A DNA stretch of 7,051 nt from JBBRFH01 sp038224615 (GTDB lineage Bacteria > Planctomycetota > Phycisphaerae > Tepidisphaerales > Tepidisphaeraceae), in NCBI GenBank assembly GCA_038224615.1, contig JBBRFH010000182.1, positions 1-7,051 of the forward strand, in the 5' to 3' direction. A program made the translations under genes and the position numbers. Below, in pieces: positions 1-5,337 of the stretch (position 1 is its first letter; the number at the start of each line of letters is the position of its first letter). The notes under the pieces are model-generated. The model saw only the letters and a program-made list of their open reading frames with translations. It did not search any database and was not told where the DNA came from.

Positions 1-1341
1 GTCCCGATCGCCGGCATCTTTGCCAATGGAGCGGTCGGTGGGTCAGGCGAGATCAACCAGATCGTCGGCGTCAACGCCGATATCCGCGGCACCATCGTCG
101 CCACCAGCCAGATCGACAACATCACGCTTCGTGGCGGCTCGATCGCCGGCGCCCGCATCCTCGCCGGCACCACACTCGACGAAGGCTCTTTCTTCGTCCA
201 TGCATTCATCTTCGCCGACGAGCAGTTCGAGACCGATCCCTTCGTCACCGGTGTGATTACCACGGGCACCGGCACCGGCACGGGAACCGGCACCAATCCC
301 CTGACAGTGATCCCGCACTACAACATCGGCAGCATCGGCGTCACCGGCGGCGGCATCATCGGCTCATTCTTCGGCGGCGGCGACTTCAACCGCATCATCG
401 TCGACCAAGGCTTCGGCATCTTCACCAGCGTCTTCCTTTTCCAGTCCCAGTACAACGCCAACGGCGTCGTCCAAACCGACGGAATGGGCATCCGCAGTTC
501 ACAACTGCTGGTCGGCAACTCCATCAACTCCGTCGTCGCCCAAGGCGACGGACAATTGCTCAACGTCAAGTCGTACCCGGCGTCGGTAAGGCAGTCGGAG
601 AGCAAGACCTTCGACGCCTCTACCGGCCGAAAGCACAGTACGTCGACCGACCTGCACGTCTACCTCGGCACGTCGGCGAAGCGCAGCCGAGCCAGCGGCG
701 TCACCAACGCCGGCATCATCGAGGATTCGGTCATTGCCGGAACGCGCCGCCTCGGCTCGCTCAAGGCGTACCACATCCGATCGCTCACGAACAACATCCC
801 CATCACGTCGTCGGGTTACCCGATGCGGGTGGCGTTCCAGAACTCGATCGGCAAGATCGACGCCACCTCGTCGATCGACGGGCTGTACGTCAACGGCGGC
901 ACGCTCGACCGGCTTTCGTCGGGCGGGAACATGAGCCATACCCGCGTCCAGGTCGCCGGGCGCGTCAAAGAAGTCGTTTCCGGCCGAAACATCCGCGGCA
1001 CGTTCACGATGAACGTCTCCGGACCCAACGGCCAACTCGACCGCCTCTTCGCCCGCCAGGGCTATTTCGGCAATACCAAGGTCACCCAGGATATCGGCAT
1101 CGTCGAGGTCACCACCTACGGCGGGCAGATCCAAGGCTCCAAGAATGCCGACGGACTCGCGGTTTACGGCGACATGGTCGCCAGCGGCGATCCGACGACG
1201 CCGACCCTGTTCCGCGTCAACAAGACGATCAAGAAGCTTTTCGTCGGCGGCGACATCGACGATGGCGTCACCGTCCGCGCCGGCCTGATCGTGAAACAGA
1301 ACGTCGTCGGCACGGTGTTCGGCGACATCATCATCAGTTAG
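1..1341 (+). CDS. C-terminal part of a large repetitive, beta-helix-like exoprotein (5' end outside window)
   Basis: Reading frame 1 is open from the first base to the TAG at 1339-1341, giving 446 residues with no start, so the gene begins upstream. A GTG at 253 is an ordinary internal Val codon. The sequence is dominated by Gly, Ile, Val, Asn, Thr and Ser in short alternating strands (for example GGSIAGARILAG, IGSIGVTGGGIIG, VVSGRNIRGTFTMNVSG), spaced roughly 20 residues apart, as in right-handed parallel beta-helix or adhesin-like surface proteins. A Thr-Gly linker lies at residues 87-98. It has no Cys-rich, catalytic or membrane segment, and no PEP-CTERM or other sorting tail: it ends in hydrophobic strands (GTVFGDIIIS). 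Codons end almost always in C or G. Export is inferred from composition; the signal peptide would be upstream. I cannot name a family. That it is a real gene is near certain; its function is unknown. Confidence 0.85.
   Translation, partial: VPIAGIFANGAVGGSGEINQIVGVNADIRGTIVATSQIDNITLRGGSIAGARILAGTTLDEGSFFVHAFIFADEQFETDPFVTGVITTGTGTGTGTGTNPLTVIPHYNIGSIGVTGGGIIGSFFGGGDFNRIIVDQGFGIFTSVFLFQSQYNANGVVQTDGMGIRSSQLLVGNSINSVVAQGDGQLLNVKSYPASVRQSESKTFDASTGRKHSTSTDLHVYLGTSAKRSRASGVTNAGIIEDSVIAGTRRLGSLKAYHIRSLTNNIPITSSGYPMRVAFQNSIGKIDATSSIDGLYVNGGTLDRLSSGGNMSHTRVQVAGRVKEVVSGRNIRGTFTMNVSGPNGQLDRLFARQGYFGNTKVTQDIGIVEVTTYGGQIQGSKNADGLAVYGDMVASGDPTTPTLFRVNKTIKKLFVGGDIDDGVTVRAGLIVKQNVVGTVFGDIIIS
259..294 (+). 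repeat. Hexanucleotide (ACC/ACG GGC) tandem repeat encoding a Thr-Gly linker
   Basis: Twelve codons read T-T-G-T-G-T-G-T-G-T-G-T, built from near-identical ACCGGC units with two silent changes (ACG at 280, GGA at 283). It lies in frame inside the exoprotein, between two strand-rich parts, so it probably acts as a flexible linker. Because the unit is six bases, copy-number slippage would change linker length without a frameshift. Confidence 0.8.
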
Positions 1342-1378
1342 TCGCGCCTGTAACGGGCCGATAACAAGAACCTTTATC

Positions 1379-1421
1379 CCGCGGGCAGGTGGCGTTCACG
1401 TCACCTGCCCGCGGTGTTGTT
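1379..1421 (+). terminator. Strong intrinsic terminator of the exoprotein gene
   Basis: A perfect 13-bp stem (1379-1391 with 1402-1414, CCGCGGGCAGGTG and its complement) extends inward by G-T, C-G and G-C pairs to leave a TTCA tetraloop at 1395-1398. It is followed by the T-rich TGTTGTT at 1415-1421. It lies 37 bases after the TAG of the exoprotein and separates that gene from the one at 1470. Confidence 0.85.
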
Positions 1422-1456
1422 AAGCCCGGCGTGGGTTCGTCCGATTCTCTTTGAGA

Positions 1457-1462
1457 AGAGGT
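1457..1462 (+). promoter_or_regulatory. Ribosome binding site of the Arg-dyad protein gene
   Basis: AGAGGT, within the purine run GAGAAGAGG at 1453-1461, lies 7 bases before the ATG at 1470 and supports that start. Confidence 0.7.
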
Positions 1463-1469
1463 TACGTCT

Positions 1470-1904
1470 ATGGACATCGACGCATCGCCTGCCCCCGCAT
1501 CCGACGACCTGTCGAGCAACGAACTGCCCAGTGATGGGCAGCCGCGCGACGTCGTCGACCGCCGCATGGGCATCGACCGTCGGCAGAAAACGCGTGAGGA
1601 GTCGGGCTACACCGGCCCGGACCGCCGCGTCGCCAACGACGAACGCCGCACCGGCCTCGAGCGCCGCCGCGGCGCCGGCATCCGTCGTGAGGAAGACCGC
1701 CGCAGCGCCGAGGAGGGCGAAATGACCGCCGAGCAGTTCGAGTTCGTCATGGCCATCGAGACCTACAAAAAAGTCAATCGCAAGCTGTTCCCCACGTGGA
1801 CCGAAGTGCTCGAGGTGATCGAGCAGCTCGGCTACAAGAAGGTGGCACTGCGCAAGCTCAAGCTCGAGAACGTGCCCGAGGCACCGGTCCAGAAAGTCGC
1901 GTAG
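1470..1904 (+). CDS. Small protein with Asp/Glu-Arg-Arg repeats and a C-terminal helical domain
   Basis: 144 residues, with ATG supported by a Shine-Dalgarno sequence 7 bases upstream. Residues 1-29 are acidic, Ser/Pro-rich and probably disordered. Residues 30-80 carry seven Arg-Arg dyads (31-32, 37-38, 52-53, 59-60, 65-67, 72-73, 77-78), mostly as DRR or ERR, with short spacers such as MGI, VAND and TGLE. Residues 84-130 look like a compact helical domain: EMTAEQFEFVMAIETYKK, then FPTWTEVLEVIEQLGYKKV. I recall this C-terminal pattern from planctomycete hypothetical proteins, but know no assigned role. It has no signal peptide or membrane segment, so it is probably cytoplasmic. The charged repeat could bind nucleic acid or another protein; the helical part could be an HTH-like fold. 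Both are guesses. Flanking terminators make it monocistronic. Confidence 0.8.
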   Translation: MDIDASPAPASDDLSSNELPSDGQPRDVVDRRMGIDRRQKTREESGYTGPDRRVANDERRTGLERRRGAGIRREEDRRSAEEGEMTAEQFEFVMAIETYKKVNRKLFPTWTEVLEVIEQLGYKKVALRKLKLENVPEAPVQKVA

Positions 1905-1913
1905 ACGCGCCTG

Positions 1914-1930
1914 GCAGCATCGCTGCTTTT
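1914..1930 (+). terminator. Short hairpin plus T-run, first of tandem terminators
   Basis: GCAGC (1914-1918) pairs with GCTGC (1922-1926) around a 3-base loop, followed directly by TTTT at 1927-1930. It begins 10 bases after the TAG of the Arg-dyad gene. The stem is short, so alone it would be weak; it precedes a stronger hairpin. Confidence 0.4.
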
Positions 1931-1941
1931 GCATCGCACTC

Positions 1942-1972
1942 GAAGCCCGGGACGACGTCCCGGGCTTCTTTT
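1942..1972 (+). terminator. Intrinsic terminator between convergent genes
   Basis: A perfect 12-bp stem (GAAGCCCGGGAC at 1942-1953 with 1957-1968) closes a 3-base loop and is followed by TTTT at 1969-1972. The T-run serves the + strand gene ending at 1904. The stop codon of the minus-strand Uma2 gene (1973-1975) begins at the very next base, so minus-strand transcripts would also form the hairpin, but without a following U-run. Confidence 0.85.
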
Positions 1973-2629
1973 CTATTGCGCGAGAATCGAACGCAACGCC
2001 GTCAGGTTGGCGGCTGAATCGAATGCCGCGACGACGGGCATACGGAATCCCGTGACAACAATTGACTCGATCGTTGACGTCGCATCGCACGTCGCGTGAA
2101 GCGCGAACGCGTTGCCCGCCAGCCGGTATTGCTCGATCACCCGCCGCACCGGATCGACGAGCCAGTACTCTGCCGTGTCATGGGCTGCGTAGTCCTCGAA
2201 CTTAACGCCACGATCGACCTGCTCGGTGCTCGGCGACAACACTTCAATGATGAAGTCCGCCGGGGGAAAGACCATCTGCTTGCCCGTGAAGCGTGACGCT
2301 TTCTTGGGCTTCCAGAAGCAGATGTCCGGCTCGTAGTCGTTCCGCGTGAGTTCGATGAGGGCTTTTTCGTGCAGCACTTTCCCCAACTGATGCACGGCAA
2401 CGAATGTGTCGAGCAGCTTGAGAATCAGCTTTTGCGCTTCGGTGTGTTCCAGTTTCGCTGGTGAATGCACGACAATCTCCCCGTTGATGAACTCGGCCTT
2501 CTTGTCCTCGTCAAGCCAATCCCGGAATCGGCAACGCTCGGCGGCTTCCTGCTGGAGCAGCGCGCTCAACTCGCGCACGTAATCCGGCAGGCGCGGCGAG
2601 CGGGTGAGCGGTACGAGAACGGCGTCCAT
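1973..2629 (-). CDS. Uma2 (DUF820) family protein, PD-(D/E)XK nuclease-like
   Basis: 218 residues from the ATG at 2629. The frame is open upstream to 2914, but those 95 residues (Arg/Pro-rich, no recognisable motif) do not belong to the family, and about 190-220 residues is normal for Uma2. The motif series is complete: E46 in AEFINGEIVVHSP, H62, the PD motif at P101-D102 (YEPDICFW), E129 in FIIEVLSPST, D139 and K143 in DRGVKFEDY, then EYWLVDP at 154-160. E129 and K143 match the acidic and lysine positions of a PD-(D/E)XK core. Residues 1-40 add a family-variable helical extension. The family is much expanded in planctomycetes and cyanobacteria. Nuclease activity is inferred from fold only, and the biological role is unknown. 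It stands alone, convergent with the Arg-dyad gene. No Shine-Dalgarno sequence precedes the ATG, but a -10-like hexamer does. Confidence 0.9.
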   Translation of the reverse strand: MDAVLVPLTRSPRLPDYVRELSALLQQEAAERCRFRDWLDEDKKAEFINGEIVVHSPAKLEHTEAQKLILKLLDTFVAVHQLGKVLHEKALIELTRNDYEPDICFWKPKKASRFTGKQMVFPPADFIIEVLSPSTEQVDRGVKFEDYAAHDTAEYWLVDPVRRVIEQYRLAGNAFALHATCDATSTIESIVVTGFRMPVVAAFDSAANLTALRSILAQ

Positions 2630-2635
2630 CACCGC

Positions 2636-2641
2636 AGTATA
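2636..2641 (-). promoter_or_regulatory. Candidate -10 element (TATACT) of the Uma2 gene at leaderless spacing
   Basis: On the minus strand TATACT ends 6 bases before the ATG at 2629, so a transcript started at normal spacing would begin at the ATG itself. No clear -35 is seen 16-18 bases upstream. There is no Shine-Dalgarno sequence, which agrees with leaderless initiation. Confidence 0.4.
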
Positions 2642-2982
2642 GCAGCCGGCAACACGGCCGCTGAAGAGATTACATATCTCTCCGGGGTGCGGAAGCGCCG
2701 CATTCACACCTCGCTCATCGCCGGGAAATACGGTCTTAATGCTTTTGAAGAGACTGTCGCGTGAATCAGACAGGGCAAGCTTGGTATCCGTCGTCCCGAT
2801 TAAATTCGGCCGTCGGACTCGGGCGCGTGATTTGCAGGGAGCTCCGAACGTCCGCCTCCTCGGCCGCAAACAGGTTTGCAAAGACCCGCGGCAGGGTAAG
2901 CAGATCAAGGCCAAGATCGAAGTGATACGGGTGACCGCAAGGTCGAGACGGGTGCGCCAATTTCCCTGAGTTGAGCTTCCCG

Positions 2983-3009
2983 CCTGTGCGCGAATTCTTC
3001 TCGCACAGG
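2983..3009. repeat. Inverted repeat, 8-bp stem with 11-base loop
   Basis: CCTGTGCG (2983-2990) is complementary to CGCACAGG (3002-3009). A T-run (CTTTT, 3016-3020) follows on the + strand, but 6 bases away, so it is only a weak terminator candidate. No gene on + ends nearby. Confidence 0.5.
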
Positions 3010-3109
3010 GTGACGCTTTTCCCCTTGCGCCGCCAACCGTATGGCGGCCGCGAGCCCGCCGTTGATGGTCAGGTGTCGTTCACTGCGGACATGTCGTGTG
3101 TCGTGTAAG

Positions 3110-3132
3110 GCCAAGTAATGACCGTACTTGGC
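3110..3132. repeat. Perfect inverted repeat GCCAAGTA-N7-TACTTGGC
   Basis: An 8-bp perfect dyad with a 7-base centre (ATGACCG). It has the size of a dimeric repressor or activator site and lies about 150 bases before the Cys-rich protein gene. No T-run follows, so it is not a terminator. Binding is inferred only from symmetry. Confidence 0.5.
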
Positions 3133-3200
3133 GCTGACTTGGTAACTTTGAAGTGAGTGGCAGGTCATGCGCCGTGCGACCGCCATTGTGCCGAACTAAC

Positions 3201-3251
3201 TGTATGCGTGCGAGACAACAATTTGTCGTTGACGATCGAGATGTATGCGTG
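3201..3251 (+). promoter_or_regulatory. Direct repeats flanking a dyad and a TTGACG box, ahead of the Cys-rich gene
   Basis: TGTATGCGTG occurs at 3201-3210 and again at 3242-3251, 41 bases apart. Between the copies lie the dyad GACAA-CAAT-TTGTC (3214-3227) and TTGACG (3229-3234), which resembles a -35 box. The best -10 at 17-base spacing is poor (TTTGGT, 3252-3257), which would suit a promoter that needs an activator. The ATG at 3283 is about 30 bases downstream. All roles are inferred from pattern. Confidence 0.4.
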
Positions 3252-3267
3252 TTTGGTTCCCAGTTGC

Positions 3268-3273
3268 GAAGGA
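3268..3273 (+). promoter_or_regulatory. Ribosome binding site deciding the start of the Cys-rich protein
   Basis: GAAGGA lies 9 bases before the ATG at 3283. The frame is open back to an ATG at 3157, but that start has no comparable site and would put 42 unrelated residues before a normal signal-anchor segment. Confidence 0.65.
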
Positions 3274-3282
3274 TCAAATGCC

Positions 3283-3747
3283 ATGATTGAACGTATTCGT
3301 ACATGGGTAAAGACCCCCGCAGGACGGGTGACGGCATGCTCGGCGGCGGTCATCGGATTGTTTTTCGCGTTTTCGAAGGCTCAAGCCGTCATTACCGATG
3401 CAGGGGCGAGTTCTACCACTCAAGCAGAGGTGTTCGTTTGTTCCGAAACGGGAAGGTCATTTGAGGCGAGGCCGGACGTCGGAACGAGTTGGCCGCTTCT
3501 GTCGCCTTACAGCGGCAAAAAGACAGGCTATCCCGCCGAGTCTTGTTTTTGGCAAAAGGATGGCTCATCCAAGGTGTCACCCACTTATGTCTTCGTGAAG
3601 CGTTATGCGGGACAACAGGTTCCGACGTTTTGCCCGGATTGTGGTCGCTTGGTCGTCAAGCGGAATCCGCAGCCGTCCGAAGGCGCAAAACTGCCGCCCA
3701 CGGAAGTTGAATACAAAAAAGGTGTGCGACCGCCTGCCGACCCTTGA
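3283..3747 (+). CDS. Membrane-anchored Cys-rich protein (putative zinc-ribbon-like), pseudopilin neighbour
   Basis: 154 residues. Arg/Lys residues at 4, 6, 10 and 15 precede a hydrophobic segment at about 17-35 (ACSAAVIGLFFAFSKAQA), so the N-terminus should stay inside and the rest should be exported, either anchored or cleaved near AQA. The exported part has four cysteines: C53 (VFVCSETG), C88 (YPAESCFW) and the pair C117/C120 (FCPDCGRLVV). They could bind one zinc or form disulfides. The pattern SPYSGKKTGYPAESC...PTFCPDCGRLVV recalls small exported proteins I associate with planctomycete pseudopilin loci; no role is established. It lies 62 bases before the pseudopilin gene with no terminator between, so they are probably co-transcribed. 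Hand-counted third-position GC is 87 of 154 codons (about 56%), clearly lower than the neighbours' codon style, which may mean later acquisition. Confidence 0.75.
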   Translation: MIERIRTWVKTPAGRVTACSAAVIGLFFAFSKAQAVITDAGASSTTQAEVFVCSETGRSFEARPDVGTSWPLLSPYSGKKTGYPAESCFWQKDGSSKVSPTYVFVKRYAGQQVPTFCPDCGRLVVKRNPQPSEGAKLPPTEVEYKKGVRPPADP

Positions 3748-3796
3748 ATACCCGTTCACCCGCGCGGCCTGTCAAGAATTGAAAGTACGATTATCC

Positions 3797-3802
3797 AGGA
3801 GA
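3797..3802 (+). promoter_or_regulatory. Ribosome binding site of the first pseudopilin gene
   Basis: AGGAGA lies 7 bases before the ATG at 3810, a near-ideal Shine-Dalgarno sequence and the best in the window. Confidence 0.8.
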
Positions 3803-3809
3803 TTCATTC

Positions 3810-4958
3810 ATGTACTGCAATGTAAGTTTTTTACGTCGATGCCAAAAGGCGTTTACGCTGGTCGAGTTGCTTGTTGTGATCGGCATCATTGCCGTTCTGG
3901 TCGGGATCCTGCTCCCCGCGCTGAACAAAGCGAGGCAGTCGGCTCAATCGATCGCGTGCGCGGCGAATCTGCGCAGCATTGCTCAAGCCATGATCATCTA
4001 TACCGCTGAATTTAAGGGTGCCATCCCGGGTTCGGCGGTTACGACTGGCGGTCACCTTTTCAACATCACAGGGACCGGCAGCAGCACGACATTTACCCTG
4101 AAGCCCGGAATCAACGCCGGCAACTCGCCCGACGTGATCGATATTCAGGATTACGTGGGACCGCTGGCACGCATGATGCGGCTGCGGCTAATGGACATCG
4201 AACAGGGCAACACCGACGTCACCGAGAGCCTTAATGTGGTGCCCCGCTGGCGTGCCTACAGAAACCTGAAGCAGTTCCGCTGCCCCACCGCCAGTGGAAT
4301 GATCGCCACGGAGTTTACCTCGACGGGTGCGGGGACGGGGCCCATGCTCAGCTACGCGACGGCTGCCAACTTCCTCTTTCTCAGCCGCGGCACTGCGACT
4401 TCAAACGGCGGAATGTCCGGGTCGGTCTGGACGCCAGGATCCCCTTACTGGATTCTGCCTGAGGGCTACTCACCGAAGATCACCAAGATCGGGCAATCGA
4501 GCCAGAAGATCTACATCGCGGACGCAGCTCGATGGAGCGATGGCACCAAGTCCCCTTCGTTTTCAATCGGCGGCATCGGCGGTGGCGGCTGGCAGAACTC
4601 GACCCCCTTTGCGGACTTCGGGGCATTTACCGGTGCTTCAAAAGCCTATGGGCGATGGAATACCCCTGAGGCGGGCCTCACGCCGAAGGCGTTTGACGTG
4701 AAGCTTCTCTCCTACCGGCACGGCACGCGGCGTCCAAATTTGAATGGCGGTTCCTATCGGCTAAATGTCGCCTTCTTCGACGGGCACGTCTCGACTTTGG
4801 ATGAAATGGACTCGACCAACCCGCTCTATTGGCTCCCTCGAGGCACGCGATTTAGCAACACGGCGGTGGAAACCTTCAGCGGCAACCAGCAATGGATGAT
4901 CTGGCCGGATACGCGCGCCAGACTCGGTATTCCGTCTGGGGCGTGGATAGTTCCTTGA
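3810..4958 (+). CDS. Long prepilin-type (type II secretion pseudopilin-like) protein, planctomycete type
   Basis: 382 residues. A 14-residue leader (MYCNVSFLRRCQKA) precedes FTLVELLVVIGIIAVL, the class III signal and hydrophobic helix; cleavage is expected between A14 and F15, with the usual E at mature position 5. Position -1 is Ala, not the canonical Gly. The helix continues into LLPALNKARQSAQ and then C50-x2-NLRSIAQAM, shared with the second pseudopilin. The C-terminal part has FRCPT (C158) and a late His to Asp-Gly element, H304...AFFDGHV (D324-G325), like the prepilin-associated H-X9-DG domain but with 19 residues between His and Asp. The middle is Gly/Ser/Thr-rich (GIGGGG at 255-260). 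Much longer than classical pseudopilins (about 150-200 residues). It should be inserted in the inner membrane with the globular part outside; its structural or secretion role is inferred. Probably in one operon with the Cys-rich gene; a terminator follows. Confidence 0.9.
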   Translation: MYCNVSFLRRCQKAFTLVELLVVIGIIAVLVGILLPALNKARQSAQSIACAANLRSIAQAMIIYTAEFKGAIPGSAVTTGGHLFNITGTGSSTTFTLKPGINAGNSPDVIDIQDYVGPLARMMRLRLMDIEQGNTDVTESLNVVPRWRAYRNLKQFRCPTASGMIATEFTSTGAGTGPMLSYATAANFLFLSRGTATSNGGMSGSVWTPGSPYWILPEGYSPKITKIGQSSQKIYIADAARWSDGTKSPSFSIGGIGGGGWQNSTPFADFGAFTGASKAYGRWNTPEAGLTPKAFDVKLLSYRHGTRRPNLNGGSYRLNVAFFDGHVSTLDEMDSTNPLYWLPRGTRFSNTAVETFSGNQQWMIWPDTRARLGIPSGAWIVP

Positions 4959-4996
4959 TTGCTTGAGATCGAATCGGAGAGGGTCCGGCTCAAGAG

Positions 4997-5029
4997 GCGG
5001 CACAAGTGATCTTCACTTGTGCCGCTTTC
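4997..5029 (+). terminator. Intrinsic terminator after the first pseudopilin gene
   Basis: A perfect 13-bp stem (GCGGCACAAGTGA at 4997-5009 with 5013-5025) has a 3-base loop and is followed by TTTC. The U-run is short but the stem is strong. It lies 38 bases after the TGA at 4956-4958 and ends the first transcription unit. Confidence 0.75.
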
Positions 5030-5045
5030 AGTTGCCTTCGTTGTA

Positions 5046-5238
5046 GGAACACTCGTGTCCTCGCAAACCGCGAAATGTGCGCGAGGGAGTCAAACGACAT
5101 TCGCATCGAGGTGGCGTGTGGCCCGATGCACTCGCAAAGTATGGTGCCACCACGAATTACGCGATTCGCTTGCCTGATCGCGTGACGCGAGGAATGCTGC
5201 CGCGAGAGCCCCGCCTTCATCGGAAAGCGGGGCTTTCG
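5046..5238 (+). ncRNA. Hairpin-rich intergenic stretch, possible structured RNA
   Basis: Between the terminator at 5025 and the gene at 5338 there is no plausible protein, but the sequence folds into a row of local stems: 5046-5060 (GGA.CA/TG.TCC), 5059-5086 (CCTCGC/GCGAGG), 5110-5151 (GGTGGC/GCCACC), 5157-5185 (ACGCGAT/ATCGCGT) and a terminator-like hairpin at 5203-5238. CTCGCAAA occurs twice (5060-5067, 5131-5138). It does not match tRNA (no T-loop), 4.5S, RNase P or tmRNA signatures that I know. The bounds are those of the outermost stems; no promoter is clear. It could be an unnamed small RNA, a leader of the next gene, or chance pairing in GC-rich DNA. Confidence 0.3.
5203..5238 (+). terminator. 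Terminator-like hairpin in the intergenic stretch
   Basis: AGCCCCGC (5207-5214) pairs with GCGGGGCT (5227-5234), and the stem extends outward by four more pairs including one G-T. TTT at 5234-5236 forms part of the stem base, and no further T-run follows. Its shape is that of a rho-independent terminator, but a weak one. It lies 100 bases before the second pseudopilin gene. Confidence 0.45.
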
Positions 5239-5326
5239 TGCGTCTGTCGCCGCGTCATCGGGCCCGGATGTGGCCGATACGCTGGCGCGAGTATCGTTTT
5301 TGTTCGGACCGGCGATCGCCGCGGGT

Positions 5327-5332
5327 TATGAT
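5327..5332 (+). promoter_or_regulatory. Candidate -10 element (TATGAT) of the second pseudopilin gene at leaderless spacing
   Basis: TATGAT ends 5 bases before the ATG at 5338, so transcription would start on or next to the A of the start codon. A weak -35 candidate, TTCGGA (5303-5308), lies 18 bases upstream. The 20 bases before the ATG contain no Shine-Dalgarno sequence. This repeats the arrangement seen before the Uma2 gene. Confidence 0.45.
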
Positions 5333-5337
5333 GTGCC

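Larger units (their letters stand above)
2630..3282. other. 653-base stretch without a convincing gene
   Basis: Frames here are short and none shows family motifs. On the minus strand two overlapping fragments look somewhat protein-like: 2905-3186, containing HLTINGGLAAAIRLAAQGEK and REEFAHRREAQLREIGAP, and, in another frame, 2766-2960, containing YHFDLGLDLLTLPRVFANLF. Together they could be remains of a decayed gene, but I recognise no family. The stretch also holds an 8-bp stem hairpin at 2983-3009, a tandem 7-mer TGTCGTG at 3092-3105, an inverted repeat at 3110-3132 and a repeat/dyad module at 3201-3251. Confidence 0.5.

Noticed and set aside
499..1134. Open minus-strand frame of 211 codons opposite the exoprotein
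   Set aside because: It is an antisense shadow: the + frame has regular strand repeats and strong GC-ending codons, while the minus product is a low-complexity Asp/Ala/Val/Arg mix without motifs or ribosome binding site.
1401..2090. Open minus-strand frame of 229 codons across the Arg-dyad gene and terminators
   Set aside because: It runs through two terminator hairpins and two real genes, and its product is Ala/Leu/Val/Arg-rich without any motif.
2630..2914. Longer start for the Uma2 gene at 2914 (313 residues)
   Set aside because: The extra 95 residues are unlike the family, and the family-typical length and -10-like element favour the ATG at 2629.
3157..3282. Longer start for the Cys-rich protein at 3157
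   Set aside because: No ribosome binding site, and the extension would cover the repeat/dyad module and bury the signal-anchor segment.
5059..5140. c-di-GMP (GEMM) riboswitch, suggested by GCAAACC...GAAA...GGGA...CAAA
   Set aside because: The order partly resembles the consensus, but the hairpin closing the GAAA loop is missing and the observed stem CCTCGC/GCGAGG does not fit the fold.
5110..5235. tRNA gene, suggested by GGTGCCACCA
   Set aside because: No T-loop GGTTCGA-type sequence, no fitting acceptor stem pairing or anticodon arm.
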